A DNA stretch of 10,393 nucleotides from assembly GCA_003512875.1 (NCBI GenBank), contig DONZ01000065.1, forward strand, positions 1 through 10,393, read 5' to 3'. A model generated the notes under the pieces. That model did not search any database. It was not told the origin of the DNA and saw nothing but the letters and a program-made list of their open reading frames with translations. The stretch's first letter is position 1. Every line of letters begins with the position of its first letter. Both the position numbers and the translations under genes were made by a program. The DNA is from Desulfovibrio sp. (lineage in GTDB: Bacteria > Desulfobacterota > Desulfovibrionia > Desulfovibrionales > Desulfovibrionaceae). Below are positions 1 to 6,372 of this stretch, one piece after another.

Positions 1-2417
1 AGCCCAAAAAAAGGGGCAGACCTAAAAAAAGCGCTGCAAAAGAAACAAAAATAGTAGATTCCGTTCCGGCTGAACAAGAGGAAATTTTTATTAATGAACA
101 AGCACTGCTCAATGAAGTTCCTCATGAAATCGGTCTGTTGTCTTTACGTGAAAATGTGCTTTTCAATTCAATGATCATGCCCATATACGAAACGCGTGAA
201 AGCGGCATTGCGGTTATAGAAAAAGCGTATAACAGCTCAAAATTCATTTTTATCACCGCACAGAAAGATAGTTTTGTCGATGAACCGAAAATAAACGATT
301 TATACGCTATCGGAACAGTGGGACTTATTTTGCGGATGGTGAAGCTGCCGAACGGACACATCAAAGCCCTCATACAGGGAATAAGCCGTGCCAAATGTTT
401 AGGGGAAATCGCCAAAGCGGAATATCCGCAGGTATTTATTGAACTTATCAAGGAAAAAACCGCCGATATCAACCCTGAAGTTACGGCAAGGATACGGCTC
501 GCCCGTGAATACAGCGAAAAAATCCTGCAGCTTCGCGGTGTGCCTATTGCTGAAATCATGGCGATTTTAATGCAGGTTGACGAACCCGGAAAATTAGCGG
601 ATTTAATAGCGTCAAATATGCGGATAAAAGCCGATGAAGCTCAAGTCATGCTTGAATGTTTAGACCCTGTCGAACGTTTGAACATTGTTATAAAACACCT
701 TTTAAAAGAAGTCGAAATTGCCGATTTGCAGGCGAAAATTCAAAATATTGCCCGCGAAGGCATGGATAAAGCTCAAAAGACCTATTATTTACGTGAACAA
801 ATCAAAGCCATACGTTCCGAACTCGGCGAAAATGCCAATATGGACGAAGAGCTTGACACGCTGCGGGAAAATTTGGAGAAAATAGGGCTCAGCAAAGAAG
901 CGAAAGCGGAAGCGAAAAAACAACTGTACCGTTTGTCGAATATGGGCGTTGATTCGGCTGAAGCCAGCGTCGTGCGCACGTATTTGGACTGGCTTGTCGA
1001 ATTGCCGTGGAAAAAGACCACAAAAGATATTTTGGACATCACCAAAGCCAAAAAGTTGCTTGACGCCGACCATTATGGACTAACTAAAATAAAAGACCGG
1101 ATTTTGGAATTTTTGAGCGTGAGAAAATTAAATCCGCAGTCAAAGGCGACGATACTTTGTTTCGTAGGTCCTCCGGGGGTGGGCAAAACTTCCTTGGGTC
1201 GTTCCATTGCCAAGGCTATGAATAGGAAATTTCAGCGTATTTCCTTGGGAGGTATGCGGGATGAAGCTGAAATCAGAGGACACAGGCGAACCTATGTCGG
1301 TGCCATGCCCGGTCGGATCATTCAGGCGATGAAAAATGCAGGTACCAAAAATCCCGTGATCGTGCTTGATGAAATCGATAAATTGGGCAATGATTTCAGA
1401 GGGGACCCGAGTTCTGCTTTGCTTGAAGCACTTGACCCCGAACAAAACAGCCATTTCAGCGATCATTATTTGAATGTCGAATTCGATTTGTCAAAGGTTT
1501 TGTTTTTATGCACAGCCAACAATATTGATTCTATTCCGCATGCGCTTCGTGATAGGATGGAAATCATACGTATTTCAGGTTATACCGAACTTGAAAAACT
1601 TGCTATTGTAAAATCGTATATTCTCAAACGGCAAATACTTGATAACGGTCTTACGGAAAAACAAATAAAAATCACGGATAATTCCATTAAAAAAGTAATC
1701 CGTGAATATACGCGTGAAGCCGGCTTGCGCAATCTGGAACGGGAAATCGGGGCGATTTGCCGCAAAGTGGCAAGGAAAGTGGCGGAACATGAAATCACAT
1801 ATTGTTCCGTTACGCCTAAAATGATTGAAGAACTCCTCGGAGCTCCAAGATTTTTGGAAGAAGAACGTGAAAAAAAATTGCTCCCCGGTGTAGCGACAGG
1901 GCTTGCGTGGACTCAATCGGGCGGCGATGTGCTTTTTGTGGAAGTTTCAAAAATGAAAGGAAAAGGAGCTGTTCAGATTACCGGACAACTCGGCGATGTT
2001 ATGAAAGAAAGCTGTCAAGCCGCTGTTTCCTATATACGCAGCCATGCGGACATCTTGAAAGTGGAAGAAGATTTTTATGAAAAATACGATTTGCATATCC
2101 ATGTTCCGGAAGGAGCGACTCCGAAAGACGGACCTTCCGCGGGCGTGACATTGTTTGCCGCCATTTTATCTTCTTTGCTCGATGTGTCGGCAAAATCCGA
2201 ATACTGCATGACAGGGGAAATAACCTTGCGCGGCAGAGTATTGCCGGTTGGCGGTATTAAAGAAAAAATCTTGGCGGCTGTTACCCGAGGCTTGAAAGAT
2301 GTGATTATTCCGAAACAGAATATGAAAGATTTGGAAGATATTCCTGCCGAACTATTGGAAAAAATCACGGTGCATCCGGTAACGCATGTTGATGATGTAA
2401 GAAAATTGATTTTTTAA
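1..2417 (+). CDS. lon: ATP-dependent Lon protease (LonA type), 5' end outside the window, with AT-hook-like N-terminal extension
   Basis: Lon is a cytosolic hexameric AAA+ serine protease that unfolds and degrades damaged and regulatory proteins. The frame is open from base 3 to the TAA at 2415-2417, giving at least 804 residues, close to full family length; the start codon lies off the left edge. Numbering from base 3, the order is: a basic extension with GRP flanked by lysine and arginine (residues 1-9), an acidic linker, the LON substrate-binding domain (about 43-235), a coiled-coil region containing YYLREQ (261-266), Walker A GPPGVGKT (389-396), Walker B VIVLDEIDK (452-460), sensor 1 TANN (504-507), sensor 2 arginine near 576, and the protease domain with catalytic Ser712 in PKDGPSAG and Lys755 in GGIKEK. 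Ser-Lys spacing of 43 equals that of E. coli Lon (679/722). An internal TTG at 138 lies inside the LON domain (SLREN matches the usual LPLRD) and is not the real start. A hairpin terminator follows. Confidence 0.98.
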   Translation, partial: PKKRGRPKKSAAKETKIVDSVPAEQEEIFINEQALLNEVPHEIGLLSLRENVLFNSMIMPIYETRESGIAVIEKAYNSSKFIFITAQKDSFVDEPKINDLYAIGTVGLILRMVKLPNGHIKALIQGISRAKCLGEIAKAEYPQVFIELIKEKTADINPEVTARIRLAREYSEKILQLRGVPIAEIMAILMQVDEPGKLADLIASNMRIKADEAQVMLECLDPVERLNIVIKHLLKEVEIADLQAKIQNIAREGMDKAQKTYYLREQIKAIRSELGENANMDEELDTLRENLEKIGLSKEAKAEAKKQLYRLSNMGVDSAEASVVRTYLDWLVELPWKKTTKDILDITKAKKLLDADHYGLTKIKDRILEFLSVRKLNPQSKATILCFVGPPGVGKTSLGRSIAKAMNRKFQRISLGGMRDEAEIRGHRRTYVGAMPGRIIQAMKNAGTKNPVIVLDEIDKLGNDFRGDPSSALLEALDPEQNSHFSDHYLNVEFDLSKVLFLCTANNIDSIPHALRDRMEIIRISGYTELEKLAIVKSYILKRQILDNGLTEKQIKITDNSIKKVIREYTREAGLRNLEREIGAICRKVARKVAEHEITYCSVTPKMIEELLGAPRFLEEEREKKLLPGVATGLAWTQSGGDVLFVEVSKMKGKGAVQITGQLGDVMKESCQAAVSYIRSHADILKVEEDFYEKYDLHIHVPEGATPKDGPSAGVTLFAAILSSLLDVSAKSEYCMTGEITLRGRVLPVGGIKEKILAAVTRGLKDVIIPKQNMKDLEDIPAELLEKITVHPVTHVDDVRKLIF

Positions 2418-2424
2418 ATATAAC

Positions 2425-2473
2425 AGCCTTTTTTGATGTGGATATTTTTTCCGGTTCAAAAAAGGCTTTTTTT
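2425..2473 (+). terminator. Rho-independent terminator after lon
   Basis: A perfect 12-bp stem pairs 2425-2436 (AGCCTTTTTTGA) with 2456-2467 (TCAAAAAAGGCT) around a 19-base loop. A run of seven T (2467-2473) follows on the plus strand. It starts 8 bases after the lon stop, so it fits lon best. The convergent asparaginase gene ends inside the T run (stop at 2472-2474), so the same hairpin could also act on minus-strand transcripts. On that strand the downstream sequence has no clean U run, so termination there would be weaker. Confidence 0.85.
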
Positions 2474-3449
2474 AATTTTGAAAATATCCGTAAATTTCTT
2501 GTTTGTCCGTAATGCCGCTTGCCAAAAGAACAGCCATTTTGATACGGGCTTTTTTTGCGGAATAATCGAAAGCCGGAATTGCCCCATATCTGATTAATTT
2601 TCCAAGCCCTCCAGAAAAATCATAACAATCGGCGACACCGCCGTTTGCACAGTCAGAAGTGATTATGACATAACAACCTGAATTGATAAGTTTTTCGATG
2701 TTCTTGGCAAGTTCTTCGGTTACATTGCCGCGCCCGAACGCTTCTATGATGATGGCTTGGTATTTCAATTTTTCATAATAGCCGAGTATGTCGCCGGTGC
2801 AATTTAAACTTGCTTTGTAAATATCAATATTGGCAAAAGGCGGTTTTATCTTAAAATGTTCCTGTTCACGGGGAACTTGCGCGATATGCACATTTCCTCT
2901 GTCGACAGTTCCCAACATGCCGTAATATTGAGCTGTGAACGCCTGCAAAAAATGCGTATGGGATTTATGGACGTATTTGGGCATGAAAAGCGCCTGATTA
3001 AAAAGAACGGTCACACCTGAATTTCGGATTTTTTTTGAACAGACAGTCCAAACCGCATGCTGCAAATTGGAAAGGGCGTCGCTTCCGAGTTCATCGCCGG
3101 AGCGCTGGGAACCGGTTACGATGACAGGTCTGTTTTCATTTTCAGGATAGCACAAACTAAAAAAATAGGCGCTTTCTTCCAATGTGTCCGTACCATGGGT
3201 TATTATGATTCCGAGAGCTGCCGTATCGGAAAATATTTTATGAATATGCTCAGTTATTTCATATACCAAATCGAATGTCATCAATGAGCTGTCAATGGCG
3301 GCTATTTCATGATAAACAAGTTCGCAGGAAAACGGAATGTCAAGTTTTGATGCAAGATTTTGTATCGGGGTTTTTCCAAGTTTCGCGCCGTGTTCGGTTT
3401 GTTTGGCTGAAATTGTGCCGCCGGTTGCAATGATGTGGATTTGCTGCAT
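2472..3449 (-). CDS. Cytosolic L-asparaginase-family amidohydrolase lacking the usual loop tyrosine
   Basis: The predicted product has 325 residues and matches the asparaginase/glutaminase fold, which hydrolyses L-asparagine to aspartate and ammonia. Visible signatures are TGGTI (9-13, with nucleophile Thr12), IDSS (52-55, substrate loop), HGTDT (85-89, with Thr87 and Asp88) and Lys162 in KYVHKSH. These positions are nearly those of mature E. coli type II enzyme. The C-terminal KAR and final GITDKQEIYGYF stretch also resemble type II enzymes, but there is no signal peptide, so a cytosolic location is expected. The flexible loop after Thr12 is about three residues short and has no tyrosine where the catalytic Tyr25 normally sits; Ala22 aligns there. 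The gene lies 32 bp after the YmdB-family gene on the same strand and is probably co-transcribed. The Shine-Dalgarno is weak (AAAAGA). Family membership is secure; substrate and activity are less so. Confidence 0.92.
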   Translation of the reverse strand: MQQIHIIATGGTISAKQTEHGAKLGKTPIQNLASKLDIPFSCELVYHEIAAIDSSLMTFDLVYEITEHIHKIFSDTAALGIIITHGTDTLEESAYFFSLCYPENENRPVIVTGSQRSGDELGSDALSNLQHAVWTVCSKKIRNSGVTVLFNQALFMPKYVHKSHTHFLQAFTAQYYGMLGTVDRGNVHIAQVPREQEHFKIKPPFANIDIYKASLNCTGDILGYYEKLKYQAIIIEAFGRGNVTEELAKNIEKLINSGCYVIITSDCANGGVADCYDFSGGLGKLIRYGAIPAFDYSAKKARIKMAVLLASGITDKQEIYGYFQN

Positions 3450-3472
3450 AATTCTTTTATTATTGGTGTGGT

Positions 3473-3478
3473 ATTATA
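3473..3478 (-). promoter_or_regulatory. Possible -10 element ahead of the asparaginase gene
   Basis: On the minus strand the 32-bp gap between the YmdB-family gene and the asparaginase gene contains a perfect TATAAT, 23 bases before the asparaginase ATG. No good -35 hexamer is seen 16-18 bases upstream (TGCTGA at 17). It may be an internal promoter or chance in AT-rich DNA. Confidence 0.25.
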
Positions 3479-3481
3479 AAA

Positions 3482-4297
3482 TTATTCTTCGGTATTCAGC
3501 ATGGCTGCTTTTGTACGCGGCGCATTTTCCCTGAACAGTTCCACGGATAGCGCCATTCCGGTTTTATCATCCAATTCCATCAATAAGCCGTTTAAAGCTC
3601 CCTGACCCACAGCGCGTTGAAAACTTGAAGGCCGTTTTGTCAAAAAACGAGGCAATACCGATTCAAAACTCATTCCCAAACAAGACTGTTCGACCCCGCA
3701 CATTCCCAGATCAGTCATATACGCAGTGCCGTTCGGTAAAATTTGGGCATCAGCGGTTTGAACATGGGTATGCGTGCCAAAAACAGCACTTACTTTACCG
3801 TCCAATGCAAAACCCATTGATTTTTTTTCACTTGTCGCTTCCGCATGAAAATCGACAAAACGAAAAACGATTTCATCATCCAGTGAATTGACAAAATCAA
3901 AAGCAGCTTGAAAAGGACAGGGAAGCGCGTCCATGAATGTTGTTCCTTCAATATTCAAAACCGCAATTTTTCTTCCGTCCGGCAAAATGAAAATATTTGA
4001 CCCCCGTCCCGGCGCAGGTTCCGGATAATTCTTAGGGCGCAGCACTCTTTGTTCGCTTTCAAATTTTCCGTAAACTTCACGGTTTTTCCAGCTGTGATTG
4101 CCGCCGGTTATGCAGTCGATTTTAGCATTTAAAAGTTCATTTATCGTTGATGTGGTGATGCCGACTCCGCCTGCGCTGTTTTCACCGTTCGCTATGACAA
4201 AATCAATGTTCAATTCTTCTTTCAAATAAGGGATACGGCTTCTTACGGTTTGTCTGCCAATGCTTCCGCAAATATCGCCCAATGCTAACACTCTCAT
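3482..4297 (-). CDS. YmdB-family metallophosphoesterase (TIGR00282 type, predicted 2',3'-cyclic-nucleotide phosphodiesterase)
   Basis: This 271-residue protein matches the YmdB family in length and motif order. YmdB of Bacillus subtilis is a cytosolic di-metal phosphodiesterase acting on 2',3'-cyclic nucleotides and affecting multicellular behaviour. Metal-ligand motifs visible are GDICG (Asp8), ANGENSAGG (Glu39, Asn40), GGNHSW (Asn67, His68), DFHAEATSEK (His151) and GTHTHVQTAD (His176, His178). All expected ligands are present and almost at family positions, so the enzyme should be active. The ATG at 4297 is preceded by AGGAT about 6 bases upstream (4303-4307). It is the first gene of a likely two-gene minus-strand operon with the asparaginase, and it is divergent from the EamA transporter. 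In many bacteria ymdB lies next to rny, the RNase Y gene; that gene is not seen here. Family call is confident; the biological role in this organism is inferred. Confidence 0.94.
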   Translation of the reverse strand: MRVLALGDICGSIGRQTVRSRIPYLKEELNIDFVIANGENSAGGVGITTSTINELLNAKIDCITGGNHSWKNREVYGKFESEQRVLRPKNYPEPAPGRGSNIFILPDGRKIAVLNIEGTTFMDALPCPFQAAFDFVNSLDDEIVFRFVDFHAEATSEKKSMGFALDGKVSAVFGTHTHVQTADAQILPNGTAYMTDLGMCGVEQSCLGMSFESVLPRFLTKRPSSFQRAVGQGALNGLLMELDDKTGMALSVELFRENAPRTKAAMLNTEE

Positions 4298-4325
4298 TTT
4301 TTATCCTGACAAATTTGTTTTGCCT

Positions 4326-4354
4326 ACCATGCAAAAATATGAAATTTTCGTCAA
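4326..4354 (-). promoter_or_regulatory. Candidate promoter for the ymdB-asparaginase pair
   Basis: On the minus strand TTGACG (4349-4354, five of six to the -35 consensus) is followed after 17 bases by CATGGT (4326-4331, three of six to the -10). It sits 28 bases ahead of the ATG. The -35 is good and the -10 poor, so this is a tentative call. Confidence 0.35.
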
Positions 4355-4371
4355 GCAGGACTTTTACCCCC

Positions 4372-4400
4372 TTGCAAATTTTTATAAAAAAAACTAGACT
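4372..4400 (+). promoter_or_regulatory. Candidate promoter for the EamA transporter gene
   Basis: TTGCAA (4372-4377) and TAGACT (4395-4400) are separated by 17 bases, each matching four of six consensus positions. They lie 29 bases before the ATG. The 132-bp divergent gap contains no other clear element or hairpin, and the ribosome-binding site (TGGA, about 9 bases before the ATG) is weak. Confidence 0.4.
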
Positions 4401-4429
4401 GATTACATTGAATTTAATGGATATTTTTT

Positions 4430-5341
4430 ATGAGTGAACAAACGCAAAACCAGACAAAAAAATTTTTTCTCGGAAATATGTTAGCCCTGACGGCAACCGT
4501 TATTTGGGCGGGGAATTTTATTGCCGCCAAAATTCTCGCCAATGCCTATTCCGGTTTGGAAATGAGTTACTGGCGGTGGCTTATCGCGATGATTTTTGCT
4601 TTTCCTTTTGCAATGAAACATATGAAGCAGGATATTCCGTATATTTTCAAGGAATGGAAATTAATGCTTTTTTACGGCGGTATCGGTTGTTTTTTCAGCA
4701 ACTTGCTTCTTTATAACGCACCTCATACCGCTCCTGCTGTCGATATGACTATTTTAATGGCGACTTCGCCTTTGCTTATGATGTTTTTATCATGGATTTT
4801 TTTCAAGGAAAAAATAAATCCTTTTTGGATTATGGGTTCAATTATCGCATTGATTGGTGTCTGCGTGCTTGTGACAAAAGGAAATTTTAAAATTTTTCAA
4901 GAGGTGAATTTTACGGTAGGGCATTTTTGGACTTTGGGGTGTTCTTTCTTTTTTGCTTTGTATTCAATATCATTACGTTTGTTTAAAGAAAAAATCAATA
5001 TTTGGGTATTTTTGGAAACAACATTCATCATTGCGTTCATGACAAATTTTTCAAGCTGTCTGATTTTCAATCAGGCGCTTCCGGTCATTCATTCCCTCAA
5101 AGATTTTGGAGCGGTTCTCTATATTGGAATTTTTTCTTCTTTGGTGGCGTATATTTGCTGGAACAAAGCCATTGAACTTATCGGCGCCGTCCGTACGGGA
5201 ATAATTTACTACCTTGTTCCTGTTTTCGGCTCATTCTTTGCCGTTATTTTAATAAACGAAACAATCGGTATTTTTCAGCTCATCGGCGGAACAATGGTTC
5301 TTGGCGGGGTTCTCATCTGCACATGTTTCAAAAATCATTAA
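4430..5341 (+). CDS. EamA/DMT-superfamily transporter, ten transmembrane helices
   Basis: The 303-residue product is very hydrophobic and has the two-repeat architecture of the drug/metabolite transporter (EamA, RhaT-like) family, inner-membrane permeases that often export amino acids or other metabolites. Helices by eye are near residues 12-34, 46-62, 77-95, 103-124, 132-150, 163-183, 191-214, 225-244, 253-275 and 281-299. That makes repeat one about 15-148 and repeat two about 165-299. Typical family features are the TVIWAGNFIAAK start of helix 1, WRW in the first loop, FFKEKI after helix 4 and the INETIG segment before helix 10. The substrate cannot be read from sequence. It stands alone on the plus strand, divergent from the YmdB-family gene, and its last 14 bp overlap the end of the convergent HD-domain gene. 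No terminator hairpin is visible at its end. Confidence 0.92.
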   Translation: MSEQTQNQTKKFFLGNMLALTATVIWAGNFIAAKILANAYSGLEMSYWRWLIAMIFAFPFAMKHMKQDIPYIFKEWKLMLFYGGIGCFFSNLLLYNAPHTAPAVDMTILMATSPLLMMFLSWIFFKEKINPFWIMGSIIALIGVCVLVTKGNFKIFQEVNFTVGHFWTLGCSFFFALYSISLRLFKEKINIWVFLETTFIIAFMTNFSSCLIFNQALPVIHSLKDFGAVLYIGIFSSLVAYICWNKAIELIGAVRTGIIYYLVPVFGSFFAVILINETIGIFQLIGGTMVLGGVLICTCFKNH

Positions 5342-6101
5342 TGCACAGTTCTTTGTTTATCATGGATTGAAAAATTCGTATATCTTGTCCGTCGGGCAAA
5401 GACGAAAGAATGGCTCGCAAATATCCTTGCCGGATGAGCAGTTTTAAACTTTCCTTGAAATGCAAACTGAATATCCAGCCGCACAGCAATATTTTAAAAT
5501 CGTTCACATAAACAAGATCGGTATACTTTATCGGCATTTTCCGTATCGCCAAATCCAAAATATGTTCGGAATACGCTTCCGGCTCATCTTTCACATGCAA
5601 AACGACGCTGTCTTTTTCCGGCAAGCTGTGCGTGAAATTTTCAGCCATGACAAATATGATGTCCAGTTTGTCGGCATCCTGGATTATTTTGGCAAGAACA
5701 AGTATTTCTTCAGGCAATTTTTTAGGAAATTCCAATTTGTTATGCAATATGATTGCGGATAGGATTTTTTTTCGTATGGTTTCAGGCTCGTTATCCAGCA
5801 TATTGTGTTTTTTCAAAACCTGTATTGTGATATGCGCATGGTTTTTACTGGCGCTGTCAAGAAAGGTCTTATAGGTTTCGTATTGCAAAAATCTGCCGAT
5901 ATCGTGATATAAAGCGATCAATCTTGCGCAATACCGGTCTTCTTCGGATAAATCCAAGCGGTTGATGATATGTTCCGTATTGCTAACCACACGCAGCGTA
6001 TGTTCTCTTTTTAAAATCAAACAAGGTTCATTTTTATTTTGCAAAAAAGAATCGACATAGGTTAAAAAAATTTGTTCGTGCCGTATGTAATTATTTGTCA
6101 T
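5328..6101 (-). CDS. HD-domain metal-dependent phosphohydrolase
   Basis: This is a 257-residue cytosolic protein with the HD-superfamily metal-site pattern, typical of nucleotide or cyclic-nucleotide phosphohydrolases. From the start chosen here, the ligands are His34 (KREHTLRV), the His66-Asp67 doublet (LYHDIGR), His88 (KNHAHITI), His120 (IILHNKL) and an aspartate in QDADKLD (142/144). No GGDEF, receiver or other partner domain is seen, and substrate is unknown. The start is the ATG at 6099-6101 with GGAAG 9 bases upstream (6111-6115). The frame stays open to an ATG at 6188, but the extra 29 residues read across the small membrane-protein gene in another frame and have no HD features. The gene overlaps that small gene by 11 bp, suggesting coupled translation, and overlaps the convergent EamA gene by 14 bp. 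Confidence 0.86.
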   Translation of the reverse strand: MTNNYIRHEQIFLTYVDSFLQNKNEPCLILKREHTLRVVSNTEHIINRLDLSEEDRYCARLIALYHDIGRFLQYETYKTFLDSASKNHAHITIQVLKKHNMLDNEPETIRKKILSAIILHNKLEFPKKLPEEILVLAKIIQDADKLDIIFVMAENFTHSLPEKDSVVLHVKDEPEAYSEHILDLAIRKMPIKYTDLVYVNDFKILLCGWIFSLHFKESLKLLIRQGYLRAILSSLPDGQDIRIFQSMINKELCINDF

Positions 6102-6255
6102 GTTTCTTTTCTTCCGTGTTTTTCCATAAATTTTTTCTGAAAATTCCGCGTGGTCCGTACAAGAAGCGCAGGAAAAAAATAAAAACAAAACAAACGGCGA
6201 ACATAAGCAGCATGTTTAAAAACTTTGTTTCCAAAAGACCATATATGGTATTCAT
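6091..6255 (-). CDS. Small single-span membrane protein with YGPRG motif, 54 residues
   Basis: A 54-codon frame runs from ATG at 6253-6255 to TAA at 6091-6093. GGTGAG lies directly upstream (6258-6263). The product has a short N-terminus (MNTIYGLLETK), one strongly hydrophobic segment (about 12-33), then LYGPRGIFRK and a mixed charged tail ending in EEKKHDK. Positive charge after the helix predicts the C-terminus in the cytoplasm. Three things argue that it is real. It has a coherent membrane-protein pattern, a ribosome-binding site, and an 11-bp overlap with the HD gene typical of translational coupling. I recall similar small proteins with an LYGPKG-like motif in Desulfovibrio-type genomes, but that is memory and not verified. 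No function can be assigned; a membrane anchor or partner for the HD protein is only a guess. Confidence 0.68.
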   Translation of the reverse strand: MNTIYGLLETKFLNMLLMFAVCFVFIFFLRFLYGPRGIFRKNLWKNTEEKKHDK

Positions 6256-6266
6256 AACTCACCGAA

Positions 6267-6295
6267 ATTATAAATAATTTTTTGAATACTTTCAA
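6267..6295 (-). promoter_or_regulatory. Strong candidate promoter for the small membrane protein and HD gene
   Basis: On the minus strand TTGAAA (6290-6295, five of six) and a perfect TATAAT (6267-6272) are separated by exactly 17 bases. The -10 ends only 11 bases before the ATG at 6255, so transcription would start about 3-6 bases before the start codon, giving a nearly leaderless mRNA. A second -35-like TTGACT further upstream (6309-6314) has no good -10. AT-rich composition makes chance matches more likely here. Confidence 0.5.
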
Positions 6296-6310
6296 AAAAA
6301 AACATTTAAG

Positions 6311-6330
6311 TCAAGCATTATTCCGCTTGA
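6311..6330. promoter_or_regulatory. Operator-like dyad in the divergent dnaE control region
   Basis: TCAAGC (6311-6316) and GCTTGA (6325-6330) form a perfect 6-bp inverted repeat with an 8-bp spacer. Each half overlaps a -35-like hexamer, TTGACT reading left (6309-6314) and TTGAAA reading right (6327-6332). It could be a protein-binding site affecting both directions, or simply two back-to-back -35 elements. A run of nine A (6294-6302) and nine T (6337-6345) flank it, with centres about 43 bp apart. Confidence 0.35.
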
Positions 6331-6353
6331 AAAATATTTTTTTTTGGACTAAT
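6327..6353 (+). promoter_or_regulatory. dnaE: Candidate promoter for dnaE
   Basis: TTGAAA (6327-6332) is followed after 15 bases by ACTAAT (6348-6353), five of six and four of six consensus matches with a short spacer. It lies just ahead of the strong dnaE ribosome-binding site. It is tentative because of the spacing. Confidence 0.35.
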
Positions 6354-6360
6354 TAAAGCA

Positions 6361-6366
6361 GAGGAG
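6361..6366 (+). promoter_or_regulatory. dnaE: Ribosome-binding site of dnaE
   Basis: GAGGAG sits 6 bases before the ATG at 6373, the strongest Shine-Dalgarno in the window. It fixes the dnaE start. Confidence 0.8.
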
Positions 6367-6372
6367 TTTCTT

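Noticed and set aside
122..559. 145-codon minus-strand open frame inside lon
   Set aside because: It is antisense to the conserved LON domain, with Ser/Ile/Phe-rich composition typical of a shadow frame.
138..2417. TTG at 138 as the lon start
   Set aside because: It falls inside the LON domain, has no ribosome-binding site, and the same frame is open with Lon-like sequence to the left edge.
4298..4429. Riboswitch or small RNA in the YmdB-EamA divergent gap
   Set aside because: Only 132 bp, no stable hairpin or recognised aptamer pattern seen; promoter-like elements explain it well enough.
6102..6188. N-terminal 29-residue extension of the HD protein from ATG 6188
   Set aside because: It reads the small membrane-protein gene in another frame, and a Shine-Dalgarno sits correctly before the ATG at 6101.
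6095..6277. 60-codon plus-strand frame in the dnaE upstream region
   Set aside because: It is antisense to the small membrane-protein gene, with Lys/Phe-rich sequence expected from AT-rich DNA and no family resemblance.
6098..6295. 65-codon minus-strand frame ending in an ATGA overlap with the HD start
   Set aside because: It needs a TTG start without a ribosome-binding site and lacks a coherent protein pattern. The 54-codon frame in the same place has a start, a ribosome-binding site and a membrane helix.
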